Assembly: GCF_000428145.1 (NCBI RefSeq)
Contig: NZ_ATZJ01000032.1
Coordinates: forward strand, 1 to 50,147
Reading direction: 5' to 3'
DNA length: 50,147 nucleotides
Origin: Chitinilyticum litopenaei DSM 21440
GTDB taxonomy: Bacteria; Pseudomonadota; Gammaproteobacteria; Burkholderiales; Chitinibacteraceae
In this document: one piece after another, positions 16,628 through 25,631 of the stretch
Layout of the letters: each line of letters opens with the position of its first letter
How positions within the stretch are numbered: position 1 is the first letter of the stretch
Notes under the pieces: model-generated
Databases searched by the model: none
What the model was told of the DNA's origin: nothing
What the model saw: the letters and a program-made list of their open reading frames with translations, nothing else
Made by a program: the position numbers and the translations under genes

Positions 16628-17580
16628 CAGTCTGCCCAGCCGGCGCGCAGCGTGGCGATGCCTTGTGCGCCGTGCGCGAGCGCCGTGGGCAGCGCATCCG
16701 TCGTCATGCCGCCCAGCGCGTAGACCGGCAGCGACCAGCCGGGAGCCATGCAGGCGGCAAAGCCTTCCCAGCCCAGCGGGGCCTCGCCCGGATGGCTCGC
16801 CGTTGCCGCTACATGGCCCAGCAGCGCGTAATCCAGTCCGAGCGCCTGTGCGGCGGCGAGCTCGCTGGTGTTGTGTGTCGACGCGCCCACCCAGTCCAGC
16901 CCGCGCGGGCGCTCGGTCAGCGTCAGCAATTGCGCTGCGGGCAGATGCACGCCAGCGGCGCCCAGCTCCTGCGCCAGCTCGATCTCGCGATGCAGCAGCA
17001 CCCGGCACTGCGTTGGGCGTGCCAGCGCCAGCACCTCGCTGGCCAGCGCCCGGTAATCGGCACTGGCGAGTTGCGGTTCGCGCAGGATCAGCCAGCGCAG
17101 GCCGGCAGCCTGGCGGCGCTGCAGCGCCGGCAGAAAGGCATCGCCCAGTTCTGCCGCGTTCGAGATCACCAGATGATCCGGCATGGCCAGGCCGCGCAGC
17201 AGGGGGCCGTTGGCGGGCAGGATGGGTGACACCGTCAGCGCGCCGGCCGACTGCCAGGCGAACTGCTGGCCTTCCTGCGGTTGCGGCATGCCTTCCCAGC
17301 CGGTAACGCGGAAAAAGTGCAGCTCGACATGCGCGTGTGGGTAAACGAAGCGCTGCACCAGCCAGGGCGTGGCGGCAGTCACGGTAATGCCCATTTCCTC
17401 GTGCAGCTCGCGGCAGAGTGCGTCATGCGGCGTTTCACCGTCTTCCAGCTTGCCGCCGGGAAACTCCCAGTAACCGGCGTAGGCCTTGCCGGCCGGGCGG
17501 CTGGCCAGCAGGAACTGGCCGTCACGCAGCAGGATGCCGGCGGCAACGCGGGTAATGCGGGGATGCAGGGGCTGGGTCAT
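16627..17580 (-). CDS. Nudix hydrolase fused to a ThiE/TenI-like domain
   Basis: 317 residues from the ATG at 17580. Residues 1-130 are a MutT-type Nudix domain with an intact Nudix box: GG-KLEDGE-...-CRELHEEMGI (about residues 38-60). Residues 140-310 resemble thiamine-phosphate synthase/TenI: LRWLILREPQL, CRVLLHREIELAQELGAAGVHL, WVGASTHNTSELAAAQALGLDYALLGHV and VYALGGMT. This fusion is common in Betaproteobacteria. The Nudix half should clean oxidised nucleotides (8-oxo-dGTP, as MutT); the role of the second half is not established. Confidence 0.88.
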   Translation of the reverse strand: MTQPLHPRITRVAAGILLRDGQFLLASRPAGKAYAGYWEFPGGKLEDGETPHDALCRELHEEMGITVTAATPWLVQRFVYPHAHVELHFFRVTGWEGMPQPQEGQQFAWQSAGALTVSPILPANGPLLRGLAMPDHLVISNAAELGDAFLPALQRRQAAGLRWLILREPQLASADYRALASEVLALARPTQCRVLLHREIELAQELGAAGVHLPAAQLLTLTERPRGLDWVGASTHNTSELAAAQALGLDYALLGHVAATASHPGEAPLGWEGFAACMAPGWSLPVYALGGMTTDALPTALAHGAQGIATLRAGWAD

Positions 17581-17792
17581 GGCAGTGGGCGGGCACGCAA
17601 CAAAAGCGCGATTGTAGCGCATGCCTGCTTGCAGTTCGCCGATCCGGCCCTATCTGGCGGTAACAGGGTCCTGGAAGCCTCGTCTCCCGCCAGCCCGCGC
17701 TGGCGCCAGAAATACCGCGGTTTCAGCGTGACCTGATCCGGTTGGCCGGAGCGGCGGCCCAGAATCGTACCGCTCACATTCACGGGATCACC

Positions 17793-18626
17793 ATGCTGTC
17801 ATTTCTGAAACGCACTCTGGGTTTGGGCGCCAGCCCCGCACGGCCCGCCCTGCAGCTGGACGACGCGCTCTGGCAGCACGCCAGCAGCGCGCCGCTGTTT
17901 CGCGGCCTGAATCAGGACGAGCTGGCACGCTTGCGCCGGATTGCCGACCACTTTCTGGCCAGCAAGGTGATTACCCCGCTTGATGGCCTGCAGCCCGATG
18001 CGGCAGGGCTGGCGCGGCTGGCCGCGCAGGCGGCCTTGCCGATTCTCAATCTGGGGCAGGACGCCTACGACGACTGGCGCGAAGTCGTGCTCTACCCGGG
18101 CCAGTTTCGTGGTCCCATGCGCTATGCCGACCCCATCGGCGTCGTGCACGAGTACGAGGAAACCTACGCCGGCATGGCGCATCAGGGCGGCGCGCTGGTG
18201 CTGTCCTGGCAGGATGCGCAGCACGCGGTCGAGCTGGACGCCTGGAATGTGGTGATTCACGAACTGGCGCACAAGCTCGACATGCGCAGCGGCTATCCGA
18301 ATGGCAATCCGCCGCTGCATGCCGGCATGGATGCCCGGCGCTGGCAGCAGGTGTTCAGTCAGGCCTATGGCCATCTGCAGCAGCGCGCCGATTTGGGGCA
18401 TTACACCAGCATCGACCCGTATGCCGCCGAGACGCCGGCCGAGTGCTTTGCCGTGTTCAGCGAATATTTCTTCGAGTGGCCGCACACGCTCAAGCGTGAA
18501 TACCCGGCGGTGTACGAGCAGCTGCAGCTGTTCTACCGGCAGGATCCGGCTGCGCGCCTGCCCGATATCCGCTATCGTGCGCTGCCTGACGATGCGCAGA
18601 AGACGGAGAACATGCTGTGGTGGTAG
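17793..18626 (+). CDS. mtfA: MtfA-like zinc metallopeptidase (M90 family)
   Basis: 277 residues from the ATG at 17793, a start that matches the compact family N-terminus; the frame is open 17 codons further upstream. The zinc site is HELAH at 156-160, with a later TPAECFAVFSEYFFE segment supplying the third ligand. MtfA in E. coli is a cytosolic peptidase that binds the repressor Mlc and so affects the glucose PTS. All catalytic residues look intact. The 3' end overlaps the next gene by 10 bases. Confidence 0.92.
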   Translation: MLSFLKRTLGLGASPARPALQLDDALWQHASSAPLFRGLNQDELARLRRIADHFLASKVITPLDGLQPDAAGLARLAAQAALPILNLGQDAYDDWREVVLYPGQFRGPMRYADPIGVVHEYEETYAGMAHQGGALVLSWQDAQHAVELDAWNVVIHELAHKLDMRSGYPNGNPPLHAGMDARRWQQVFSQAYGHLQQRADLGHYTSIDPYAAETPAECFAVFSEYFFEWPHTLKREYPAVYEQLQLFYRQDPAARLPDIRYRALPDDAQKTENMLWW

Positions 18627-19378
18627 CCGGTTTGTTGCAGGAGGGCGCCAGTGCCGAAGCGCTGGCGCTGGCCGCGCGTTTTGCCCTGCCGCTGTGGCCG
18701 GACTGGCCGGAGGACGCGCCCTGTGCGCTGGTCTGGCAGGACGGCAGGCTGAACCTGCACCAGCGCGGTGAAAAAGGCGTGGTCTGCGTCGATTTTGCCG
18801 GTGGTGCGGCGGCGCACCGCCGCAAGTTCGGTGGCGGCGCCGGCCAGCCGGTGGCGCGCGCCGTCGGCGTGAAGGGCGAGCAGCGCCCGGCTGTGCTGGA
18901 TGTGACCGCCGGGCAGGGGCGGGATGCCTTTGTGCTCGCCAGCCTGGGCTGCACGGTGACGCTCGTCGAGCGCCATCCGGTTGCCGCCGCGCTGCTGGCC
19001 GATGGTCTGGCGCGTGCGGCGGCGTGCGATGACGCGGCGGTGCAGGCGATTGCTGCACGCATGACGCTGCAGCATGCCGATGCGCTGGGTTTTCTGCTGC
19101 AGGCGCAGGCAGCGGGGCAAAAGTGGGATGTGGTCTTTGTCGACCCGATGTTTCCCGAGCCGGACAGGCGCGCCCGCGCCAAGAAAGAAATGGCCGCCTT
19201 CCAGACGCTGATCGGCGGCGATGCGGATGCCGATGCCCTGCTGGCGCCGGCCAGGGCAGTGGCCGGCAAGCGGGTCGTGGTCAAGCGCCCCAAACTCGCG
19301 CCGTTTCTGGCGGGCGTGAAACCGAATTTCCAGTTTCCCGGCGAGAGCACGCGGTTCGATGGCTACCTGCCCGCCTGA
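18617..19378 (+). CDS. rsmJ: 16S rRNA m2G1516 methyltransferase RsmJ
   Basis: 253 residues from a GTG at 18617 (a second GTG at 18620 is equally possible), overlapping the mtfA end. Class I SAM-dependent methyltransferase: VDFAGGAAAHRRKFGGG, the SAM-binding segment VLDVTAGQGRDAFVLASLGC, LVERHPVAAALLADGL, and VVFVDPMFPEPDRRARAKKEM, the DPMFP catalytic motif of RsmJ/YhiQ. It methylates G1516 of 16S rRNA. It ends seven bases before a palindromic repeat. Confidence 0.93.
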   Translation: MVVAGLLQEGASAEALALAARFALPLWPDWPEDAPCALVWQDGRLNLHQRGEKGVVCVDFAGGAAAHRRKFGGGAGQPVARAVGVKGEQRPAVLDVTAGQGRDAFVLASLGCTVTLVERHPVAAALLADGLARAAACDDAAVQAIAARMTLQHADALGFLLQAQAAGQKWDVVFVDPMFPEPDRRARAKKEMAAFQTLIGGDADADALLAPARAVAGKRVVVKRPKLAPFLAGVKPNFQFPGESTRFDGYLPA

Positions 19379-19385
19379 ATAATCA

Positions 19386-19436
19386 AGGGTATTGCTCTGC
19401 TACCATTCAGGGTAAATGGCTGCAGGCCAATACCCT
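19386..19436. repeat. Palindromic repeat family P, copy 2
   Basis: AGGGTATTG (19386-19394) pairs with CAATACCCT (19428-19436); inner segments ACCATT and AAATGGC also pair. It fills the gap between convergent rsmJ and the LEA-domain gene and even includes the latter's stop codon, so it may act as a bidirectional terminator. Confidence 0.8.
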
Positions 19437-19905
19437 ATTTGTTTCTGGCGTCGCTCAGCGTCAGCTCGCCCTTGCGTTCGAAGGGCAGGCCACCCGGCAC
19501 CAGCGGCAGGTAGAGCGTGCCGGCCGTGCGGTACTGCAGCGGCGTGCGGCTGGCCAGCAGCTTGTTCAGGGTTTTCAGCGCGCTGCCCAGATTGGTGGTG
19601 ACCCTGACCTTCACTTCGGTATCGGCCAGGCCCCTGAGGCTGACCTTTTCATTGCTGAGCCCTTCGGCAAAGGGCTGGCCGTTGATCTCCAGCTGTGCCT
19701 TGAGGCCTTCCATTGGCAGCGCGAAGCTGTTGGGATTGCTGATGCGCAGGCGCAATTCGAAGCGCTGCTCGAACAAGCCCAGCTCTTCAAGACTGAGGCC
19801 GGCGATATTGACCTGCGGCTTTTGCAGCGGGCCGGTGGTGGTCGAGCAGGCGCCGAGCAGGAAGGCGCTCAGCACAACAAGCAGCGTGCGCAGGGTGTTC
19901 AGCAT
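19435..19905 (-). CDS. LEA type 2 (WHy-domain) lipoprotein
   Basis: 156 residues. Lipoprotein signal with lipobox LGAC (Cys20). The body is a LEA14/WHy-type beta-sandwich domain: VNIAGLSLEELGLFEQRFELRLRISNPNSFALPMEGL, then EINGQPFAEG and ADTEVKVRVTTN. Such domains occur in stress-related proteins; the partner or ligand is unknown. The start overlaps the end of the upstream thioesterase gene by 7 bases. Confidence 0.88.
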   Translation of the reverse strand: MLNTLRTLLVVLSAFLLGACSTTTGPLQKPQVNIAGLSLEELGLFEQRFELRLRISNPNSFALPMEGLKAQLEINGQPFAEGLSNEKVSLRGLADTEVKVRVTTNLGSALKTLNKLLASRTPLQYRTAGTLYLPLVPGGLPFERKGELTLSDARNK

Positions 19906-20360
19906 GCGGTTTCTCCATGGGCGGTTGCCGGGCGCCCATGGTCCGGATGATCGGGCGTGGCGGCGCCGCGCAGCAGGTGCTCGGCGATCTCGCCCTCGAT
20001 GGGCAGGGCCCCGCGCTGCTGCGGGTGCAGCACGGCAAAGGTGATTTCGGCGCTGACAACGACCTTGTTGTTGTCGGCGCGGCGGATGGTTTGGGCAATG
20101 CGCCCGCTGCGGCGCTCCAGCCCGGCCAGCCGGGTTTCGATGCGCAGCACGTCGCCCATGCCGGCGGGGCGCAGGTAATCGATGGCGATGCGGCTCACCA
20201 CCAGCAGATAGCCGTGCGCCATGAACCAGGGCAGGCTGCCGGCATCATCGAGGAAATTCCAGCGCGCTTCTTCAAGGAACTCCAGATAGCGCGCATTGTT
20301 GACATGACCGTAGAGATCGAGATGAAAGCCGTGCACTTTCAGCGTGGAGACATGACTCAT
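19899..20360 (-). CDS. Acyl-CoA thioesterase, 4HBT hotdog fold
   Basis: 153 residues. The active-site segment DLYGHVNNARYLEFLEEARW is the 4-hydroxybenzoyl-CoA thioesterase/YbgC type, with the catalytic Asp in DLYGHVNN. Then VSRIAIDYLRPAGMGD and ETRLAGLERRSGRIAQTI follow the family pattern. It should hydrolyse acyl-CoA thioesters in the cytosol; chain-length preference cannot be read from the sequence. First gene of a two-gene operon with the LEA lipoprotein. Confidence 0.9.
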   Translation of the reverse strand: MSHVSTLKVHGFHLDLYGHVNNARYLEFLEEARWNFLDDAGSLPWFMAHGYLLVVSRIAIDYLRPAGMGDVLRIETRLAGLERRSGRIAQTIRRADNNKVVVSAEITFAVLHPQQRGALPIEGEIAEHLLRGAATPDHPDHGRPATAHGETAC

Positions 20361-20626
20361 GAGCCGGGCAGCCGGGAAGGGTGAAAAGGCGGAAGGATTC
20401 TAGCAGGACGCCATGCGTGCAGGCCGGCTTTTCCGTCCTCGGCTCTGGCCATGGTCTGGCGCGTAATGCGCTTATGGTGTTGATTTTTAATGGCAAACGT
20501 CTGCATTTTTGCCGCCGTCGCGAGCCGCATCCATCTCCGCGCGACATTTTAACGGCAGCTTGGCTTTGAAATTCCGCCGGGTGTTGGACATAATCGCGCG
20601 CATGCTCAGCAAATTCGACGGCCGGC

Positions 20627-22870
20627 ATGGACTGGCATAACCCGCGGCACTGGCAGCACCATGTGCACCTCGAGTGGCGGCACGCGCGCAAGTTTCGCGC
20701 CTGGCTGCTGGGATTCCTGGGCGTGCTGCTGCTGGTCGGCATCGTTCCCTATTTCCTCTCCTTTGATTCCCTCAAGCAGTTCCTGGCCGCCTCGGTGAGC
20801 GCCGACACGGGCCGCACGCTGCGCATCGACGGCCGCGCGCGCGCCGTGCTGCTGCCGCGCCCGGCCATCCTGCTCGAACAGGTATCGCTGAGCGAGCCGG
20901 GCCAGCCCGAGCAATCATTTGCGCTGGCCGATGCGCTGACGGCAAGACTGGAGCTCTGGTCGCTGCTGCGCGGGCGACCCAAACTGCGCGAGCTGGAAAT
21001 CAAGCGGCCCGAGTTGCGCGTGGTGCGCCGTGACGATGGCAGCTTCAATTTCGACGATCTGCTGCGCGTGGAGGGCTCGGGCATCCGCGTGGCCCTGACG
21101 GCCGTGCACTTTGACGATGCGCGCCTGCGTTTTGATGACCAGTTCCTCGGCCAGTCGCTGCGCTCCAGCGCGCTGGATGTCAGCCTGGAAAACCTGTCCG
21201 ACCCGAAAAACGGCCAGCTCAGCGCGAGCGGCGTCGTGCAGTTCGGCCCGGACGAAAAAACCCGCTACTGGCAGGGCGAGCTGAACGCGATGGCCGCCAT
21301 GCGCTACGCCGAAAAGGAGCGCCGGCTGCGCATCGCCGAGCTGCAGCTCACCATCGATCAGCTGGGCGACAGCGCGCCGCAGCTGCAGCTCAGCAAGGGC
21401 AGCATCAAGGCCATCGGCAATCTCGATTTCAGCTGGAATCCGCTGCGCTTTGTCGGCGGCCAGCTCAAGCTCAGCGCCACGGGCCTGCGCGCCGGACAGC
21501 GCTGGCAATCCGAGCTCGACATTCCGGAAATCCGCTTTGCCGATGGCATGCTGGCGCTGCACCGCCTCAAGCTCGGGGTAACGATGAAAAGCCCGTCCGG
21601 GCAGCTGGCCACCTCGCTGGAGGTGCCGACGCTGGCGGGAACGCGCCAGGGCGTGCTGCGCACCGATTCCGCGCGCATCCAGGTCGAGCTGACCAGCCCG
21701 CGCCAGCAGCTGGCGCTCAATTTTTCCAGCCCGCTGGAAGTGCATCGCGGCTCGCTGTTCCGTCTGCCGCAATACCGCCTGCAGGGCAATTACAGCAATC
21801 GCGCGCTGCCGCGCGGCGCCATCCAGCTGGCGCTGGAAGGCAGCGGCAGCCTGGATTTGCGCAATGAAACGCTGAGCTTTGACAACAACGGCGTACTCGA
21901 CAATTCGCCGCTGCGCGCCAGCATTGCCATCGAGAACTTCGTCAATCCCAGTTATCAGGTTGATTTCGATCTGGCCAAGCTGGATCTGACCCCCTATCTG
22001 CCGGTGGTGAGCGAGGGCGCGCGGGACGTCAATCCCGACCAGCCCTTTGACCTGTGGTGGCTGGAGCGGCTGAACGCCTCGGGGCAGGTGCGCATCGGCG
22101 AGCTGGTGCTGCAGAAAATGCACATCAACGAGCTGGCCTTCCGGCTGGCCGCGCAGGATCGCAAGCTGGTGCTCGACCCCCTGTCGGCGCGGCTGTATGA
22201 CGGGCAGCTGTCCGGGCGCTTCGAGCTCGACGGCAGCAAGCCGGAGGCGCGCGTGCGGCTGCAGCAGCGGCTCAGCAAGATGAACATCAACAGCCTGCTG
22301 GTCGATGTGCTCGATACCGATCGCTTCGAAGGTTTTGGTTCGGTGATTCTTGATGTGGCGGCCGTGGGCGATCGCATGAGTGATTTCCGGCGTACCGCTG
22401 GCGGCAGCGTGCGTCTGGCCCTGTCCAAAGGGGCGATCCGCGGTCTCGACTTTGCCGCGCTCTTGCGCGTGGTGAACCAGCAGATCAAGGTGCTCAATGG
22501 CGAGGAAATCAAGCTGGGCGACATCAATGCCCGCACGCCATTTACCGAATTGCAGGCCGATTTCTCGCTGCGGCACGGCGTGGCCACCAACAACGACCTG
22601 GCGCTGGATGCCGGCGTGCTGGCCCTGCAGGGACGCGGCGTCGTCGATTTCGCTGCCGGGACGATGGATTACAGCATCCTCGCCCGCGCCAATCCCAGGG
22701 TTCCCGAGCTGGCCGGCCTGCAGGGGCTGAACGTGCCGGTGCACGTGCGCGGCCCGCTGGAAAAGCCGCTGTACGAGGTCGATTACGCCAGCCTGCGCGA
22801 GCAGATCGAGACGCGGCAGGCCAGCCAGCCCAAGGTCCAGCCCCGCGCCGTTGCCCCCGCCCGCCGATGA
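20627..22870 (+). CDS. AsmA family protein
   Basis: 747 residues. One N-terminal transmembrane helix (AWLLGFLGVLLLVGIVPYFL, about 25-44), then a very long periplasmic beta-rich domain. AsmA signatures: ADTGRTLRIDGRARAVLLPRPAILLEQVSLSEP near the N-terminus, and the C-terminal AsmA_2-like region ALSKGAIRGLDFAALLR...FTELQADFSLRHGVATNNDLALD (about 600-680). AsmA-like proteins are bridge-like lipid transfer proteins or affect outer-membrane lipid balance in E. coli. It overlaps mutY by four bases (ATGA). Confidence 0.92.
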   Translation: MDWHNPRHWQHHVHLEWRHARKFRAWLLGFLGVLLLVGIVPYFLSFDSLKQFLAASVSADTGRTLRIDGRARAVLLPRPAILLEQVSLSEPGQPEQSFALADALTARLELWSLLRGRPKLRELEIKRPELRVVRRDDGSFNFDDLLRVEGSGIRVALTAVHFDDARLRFDDQFLGQSLRSSALDVSLENLSDPKNGQLSASGVVQFGPDEKTRYWQGELNAMAAMRYAEKERRLRIAELQLTIDQLGDSAPQLQLSKGSIKAIGNLDFSWNPLRFVGGQLKLSATGLRAGQRWQSELDIPEIRFADGMLALHRLKLGVTMKSPSGQLATSLEVPTLAGTRQGVLRTDSARIQVELTSPRQQLALNFSSPLEVHRGSLFRLPQYRLQGNYSNRALPRGAIQLALEGSGSLDLRNETLSFDNNGVLDNSPLRASIAIENFVNPSYQVDFDLAKLDLTPYLPVVSEGARDVNPDQPFDLWWLERLNASGQVRIGELVLQKMHINELAFRLAAQDRKLVLDPLSARLYDGQLSGRFELDGSKPEARVRLQQRLSKMNINSLLVDVLDTDRFEGFGSVILDVAAVGDRMSDFRRTAGGSVRLALSKGAIRGLDFAALLRVVNQQIKVLNGEEIKLGDINARTPFTELQADFSLRHGVATNNDLALDAGVLALQGRGVVDFAAGTMDYSILARANPRVPELAGLQGLNVPVHVRGPLEKPLYEVDYASLREQIETRQASQPKVQPRAVAPARR

Positions 22871-23907
22871 GCACCGCAATTCCCTTCGCCCGGCGGCTGC
22901 TGGGCTGGCACGCCACGCACGGCCGCCACGACCTGCCCTGGCAGGTGAGCGACCCCTACCGCGTGTGGCTGTCGGAAATCATGCTGCAGCAGACGCAGGT
23001 GATTACCGTCATTCCCTATTACCAGCGCTTTCTGGAGCGTTTCCCCGACATCGCCAGCCTGGCCGCCGCGCCGGTAGACGACGTGCTGGCGCTGTGGAGC
23101 GGCCTTGGTTACTACACGCGCGCGCGCAATCTGCACAAGGCCGCGCAGGTCGTCATGGATAAGCATGGCGGCGTGTTTCCGCGCAGCCCAGCTGAAATCA
23201 GCGCTCTGCCCGGTATTGGCGCCTCGACGGCCGCCGCGATTGCCGCTTTCAGCTTCAACACCCGCGCCGCGATTCTGGATGGCAACGTCAAGCGCGTGCT
23301 GGCGCGCTGGGCCGGCATCGAGGGGATGGTGGCGCAGAAGGCGGTCGAGAAACAGTTGTGGGCGCTGGCGGATTCGCTGTTGCCCGATAGTCCCGACATG
23401 CCGGCCTATACGCAGGCGCAGATGGATCTGGGCGCTACCGTGTGCACGCCGAAAAAGCCGGCCTGCCTCGCCTGCCCGCTGCAGGATGATTGCGTGGCCA
23501 GGCGCGACGGCCGGCAACTGGAACTGCCGACCCCAAAGCCGAAGAAAACCATCCCCGCCAGGGCCACCGTCATGCTGCTGATTCGCGATGGTGCTGGCCG
23601 CATCCTCTTGCAGCAGCGCCCGCCCACCGGCATCTGGGGCGGGCTGTGGTGCCTGCCGGAAGCGCCAAGCACGCTGGCTGCCGAAGCCGTGGCGCGCAAG
23701 CAGCTGGGCTGCGAAATCGAACTGGATGAAACCGGCGAGGATTTCGTCCACGTGTTCAGCCACTACCGCCTGACCATCACCCCGCAATACGCGACCCTGC
23801 TGCGCGAAATCCCGCAGGCGCGCGAAAGCGGGCTGCAGTGGTTTGCGGTCAGCGACGCGCTGGCCGCCGGCATCCCCAAGCCCTTGCGCAGTTTGCTTGA
23901 GGCTTGA
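22867..23907 (+). CDS. mutY: A/G-specific adenine DNA glycosylase
   Basis: 346 residues. HhH-GPD fold with catalytic Glu37 (LSEIMLQQTQ), hairpin LPGIGASTAAAI (about 114-125), catalytic Asp138 (DGNVKRVLAR) and the four-cysteine [4Fe-4S] loop at Cys193, 200, 203 and 209. Residues 225-345 are the C-terminal Nudix-like domain that recognises 8-oxoG. It removes adenine opposite 8-oxoguanine. The ATG overlaps the AsmA-like stop, so the two are co-transcribed. Confidence 0.96.
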   Translation: MSTAIPFARRLLGWHATHGRHDLPWQVSDPYRVWLSEIMLQQTQVITVIPYYQRFLERFPDIASLAAAPVDDVLALWSGLGYYTRARNLHKAAQVVMDKHGGVFPRSPAEISALPGIGASTAAAIAAFSFNTRAAILDGNVKRVLARWAGIEGMVAQKAVEKQLWALADSLLPDSPDMPAYTQAQMDLGATVCTPKKPACLACPLQDDCVARRDGRQLELPTPKPKKTIPARATVMLLIRDGAGRILLQQRPPTGIWGGLWCLPEAPSTLAAEAVARKQLGCEIELDETGEDFVHVFSHYRLTITPQYATLLREIPQARESGLQWFAVSDALAAGIPKPLRSLLEA

Positions 23908-24078
23908 AGTGATCCGGGTGATCGTACTGCGGATGCTCTGAGCAGCACGCGGCCGCAGGCTGCGGCCAGTGGCAAGGCCTGTGTGATGACCCCGCTGGAG
24001 CTGCGTCCCGTTTCGCTGCCATGGTTGCGCCGCCATGACGTAATGCGGGATGGTTTGATGCGAGATGGCTTGCAAGGG

Positions 24079-24130
24079 GGGTATGCCCCTGTAGCCATTT
24101 TGGTTATTTGCCTTGGTGGAAATAGGTATC
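24079..24130. repeat. Palindromic repeat family P, copy 3
   Basis: GGGTATGCCCCTGTAGCCATTTT is well conserved on the left in its first 18 bases; the right arm is degenerate (AATAGGTATC). It lies between convergent mutY and the Ala-rich gene. Confidence 0.6.
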
Positions 24131-24141
24131 TGTGTATGCGC

Positions 24142-24999
24142 TCAGGCGCTGGCCGAGAAGCTGGCCTGCACGCTGATCGTCAGCCCGCCGCTGGCGTCAT
24201 AGCCGGCGCTGGCGACGCTGGCCATGCCGCTGCCGGCCAGCGCGGTCTCGCTGTCCTTGATCGTCTGCTCCATGTCGGCAATGGCCGCGCGTGCATCGCG
24301 CTCGTCCCTGTCTGACGTTTCGGCCTGTTTCTTGCGGATTTCCTGCGCCAGCAAGGCCTTGATTTTCTGGGCCAGCTCGCGTGCCTCGTCCAGAAAGGCT
24401 TGATCTTCACCACTCAGTCCGCCGTTGCGCTGTGCCTGGCCACCCGTTGCCAGCGGGGCATCCGCTGGCTGGCCGGCATCCTCGCCAGCCTTGTCGGTAC
24501 CGCCTGCCGGGCTGGTGCCGGCAGTCTGGGCGGCCGAGGTAACCAGGCTCGCTGAATCTGCGGTTTCGCTGGCCTGCTGGCCGCTTTGCGCGCTGTTGGC
24601 CGGTGCGGCCTGCGCGCCGACCATGCTTTGGGCTGCACCCTGCGGCGTGCCCGACTGTGCGGCTGGCGAGCCGGCAGCACCGCCATACTGGCTCACCAGC
24701 GCTTTCAACTCCCTGGCCAGTTGTGCCACGAGCCGGGGATTGCCCTTGCCGATGCCGGCAAATTTCAGCAGGTTGTCCAGCTGCGCCTTCAGTTGGGCCA
24801 TGCGCGCCTTTGCCGCATCCTTGCGACTGCGAGCTGTCTCCTCATTCATCCGGTTCAGGCTGTCGAACAGGCCGCTGCCGCCAGCTGGACGAGGTGTCGC
24901 CCCGGCTGGCGGCTGTTCGGCGTCTTGTGGGTTGTTGTCTGCCTTGCGCAACACGTCTGGCCAGTGCGGCGCAGAGCGGAACGGCAAAATGGTGGTCAT
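24142..24999 (-). CDS. Hypothetical Ala/Gln-rich protein
   Basis: 285 residues from the ATG at 24999; the frame is open to 25338, but the upstream part is not gene-like and would overlap the opposite-strand GNAT start. No signal peptide or membrane segment. Residues 40-100 look helical (MNEETARSRKDAAKARMAQLKAQLDNLLKF in pieces), 105-195 are a low-complexity Ala/Gly/Ser/Gln linker, 200-260 are a probable coiled coil (DEARELAQKIKALLAQEI; IADMEQTIKDSE), and the C-terminus is SGGLTISVQASFSASA. Not recognised. No ribosome binding site is visible, but codon use and frame length support coding. Confidence 0.65.
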   Translation of the reverse strand: MTTILPFRSAPHWPDVLRKADNNPQDAEQPPAGATPRPAGGSGLFDSLNRMNEETARSRKDAAKARMAQLKAQLDNLLKFAGIGKGNPRLVAQLARELKALVSQYGGAAGSPAAQSGTPQGAAQSMVGAQAAPANSAQSGQQASETADSASLVTSAAQTAGTSPAGGTDKAGEDAGQPADAPLATGGQAQRNGGLSGEDQAFLDEARELAQKIKALLAQEIRKKQAETSDRDERDARAAIADMEQTIKDSETALAGSGMASVASAGYDASGGLTISVQASFSASA

Positions 25000-25115
25000 C
25001 GCTAGTTCTGATGTGTTGTTGACGATATGCTGACTAATCGGCCATCTTGCCGATTTCTTGATCAAATGGATCCTTGCCCGCCTGGTCCGGGAGGGTTCAG
25101 CCCGGAGGCAGGCCA

Positions 25116-25598
25116 ATGAGCAGCAAGGCTGGCGCGTTTTTACGTGAGGCCGTTCAGCAAGACGGCCCGGCGCTGTTCGCCGTATTCCACTCCGCCATAC
25201 ACCAGGTGTGCAGCCGCGACTACACGCCCGCACAGTGCGCGGCCTGGGCGCCGGCAACACTGGATGCACCGGACTGGCATTCACGCATTCTGGCCTTGCA
25301 GCCGCTGGTGATCGACGTAGCCGGCGAAGTCGTGGCATTCGCCGATGTGCAGCACGATGGCCTTATCGACTGTTTCTACGTGCACGGTCAGCTGCAGGGC
25401 AGGGGCTATGGGGGTATGTTGCTGAGGGCTTTGCTGGAAAAGGCTTCCGGAATGAAGCTCTCAAGCGTATATGGGGAGATCAGCCTGACGGCTCAGCCTT
25501 TCTTCCTGCGCCACGGTTTTGCGGTCGAAGCGGTGCAGCGCGTGCACTGTCGCGGGCAGTGGTTCGACAATGCCCGTATGCGGCGGCAGCTGGACTGA
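25116..25598 (+). CDS. GNAT family N-acetyltransferase
   Basis: 160 residues from the ATG at 25116 with GGAGG upstream. GNAT fold: VAFADVQHDGLIDCFYVHGQLQGRGYGGMLLRALLEKA includes the acetyl-CoA pyrophosphate loop QGRGYGG (about 100-106), and a late beta strand YGEISLTAQPFFLRHGF. It resembles YafP/ElaA-like small acetyltransferases. The acceptor substrate is unknown. Its 3' end faces the cbrC-like gene with a 33-base gap. Confidence 0.88.
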   Translation: MSSKAGAFLREAVQQDGPALFAVFHSAIHQVCSRDYTPAQCAAWAPATLDAPDWHSRILALQPLVIDVAGEVVAFADVQHDGLIDCFYVHGQLQGRGYGGMLLRALLEKASGMKLSSVYGEISLTAQPFFLRHGFAVEAVQRVHCRGQWFDNARMRRQLD

Positions 25599-25631
25599 CC
25601 TGTAGCAGGGGGACGTTGCTCATTGCGGATC

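Noticed and set aside
16627..17580. Thiamine (TPP) riboswitch before the ThiE-like gene
   Set aside because: No TPP-aptamer-like motifs seen upstream of 17580; the ThiE-like part is a fused domain in a repair-type Nudix protein.
20915..22879. 654-codon open frame antisense to the AsmA-like gene
   Set aside because: Antisense shadow of high GC codon use; low-complexity Gln/His/Arg-rich translation.
23951..23967. 17-base palindrome GGCCGCAG-G-CTGCGGCC after mutY
   Set aside because: Short, single copy and without a T run; not enough to call a terminator.
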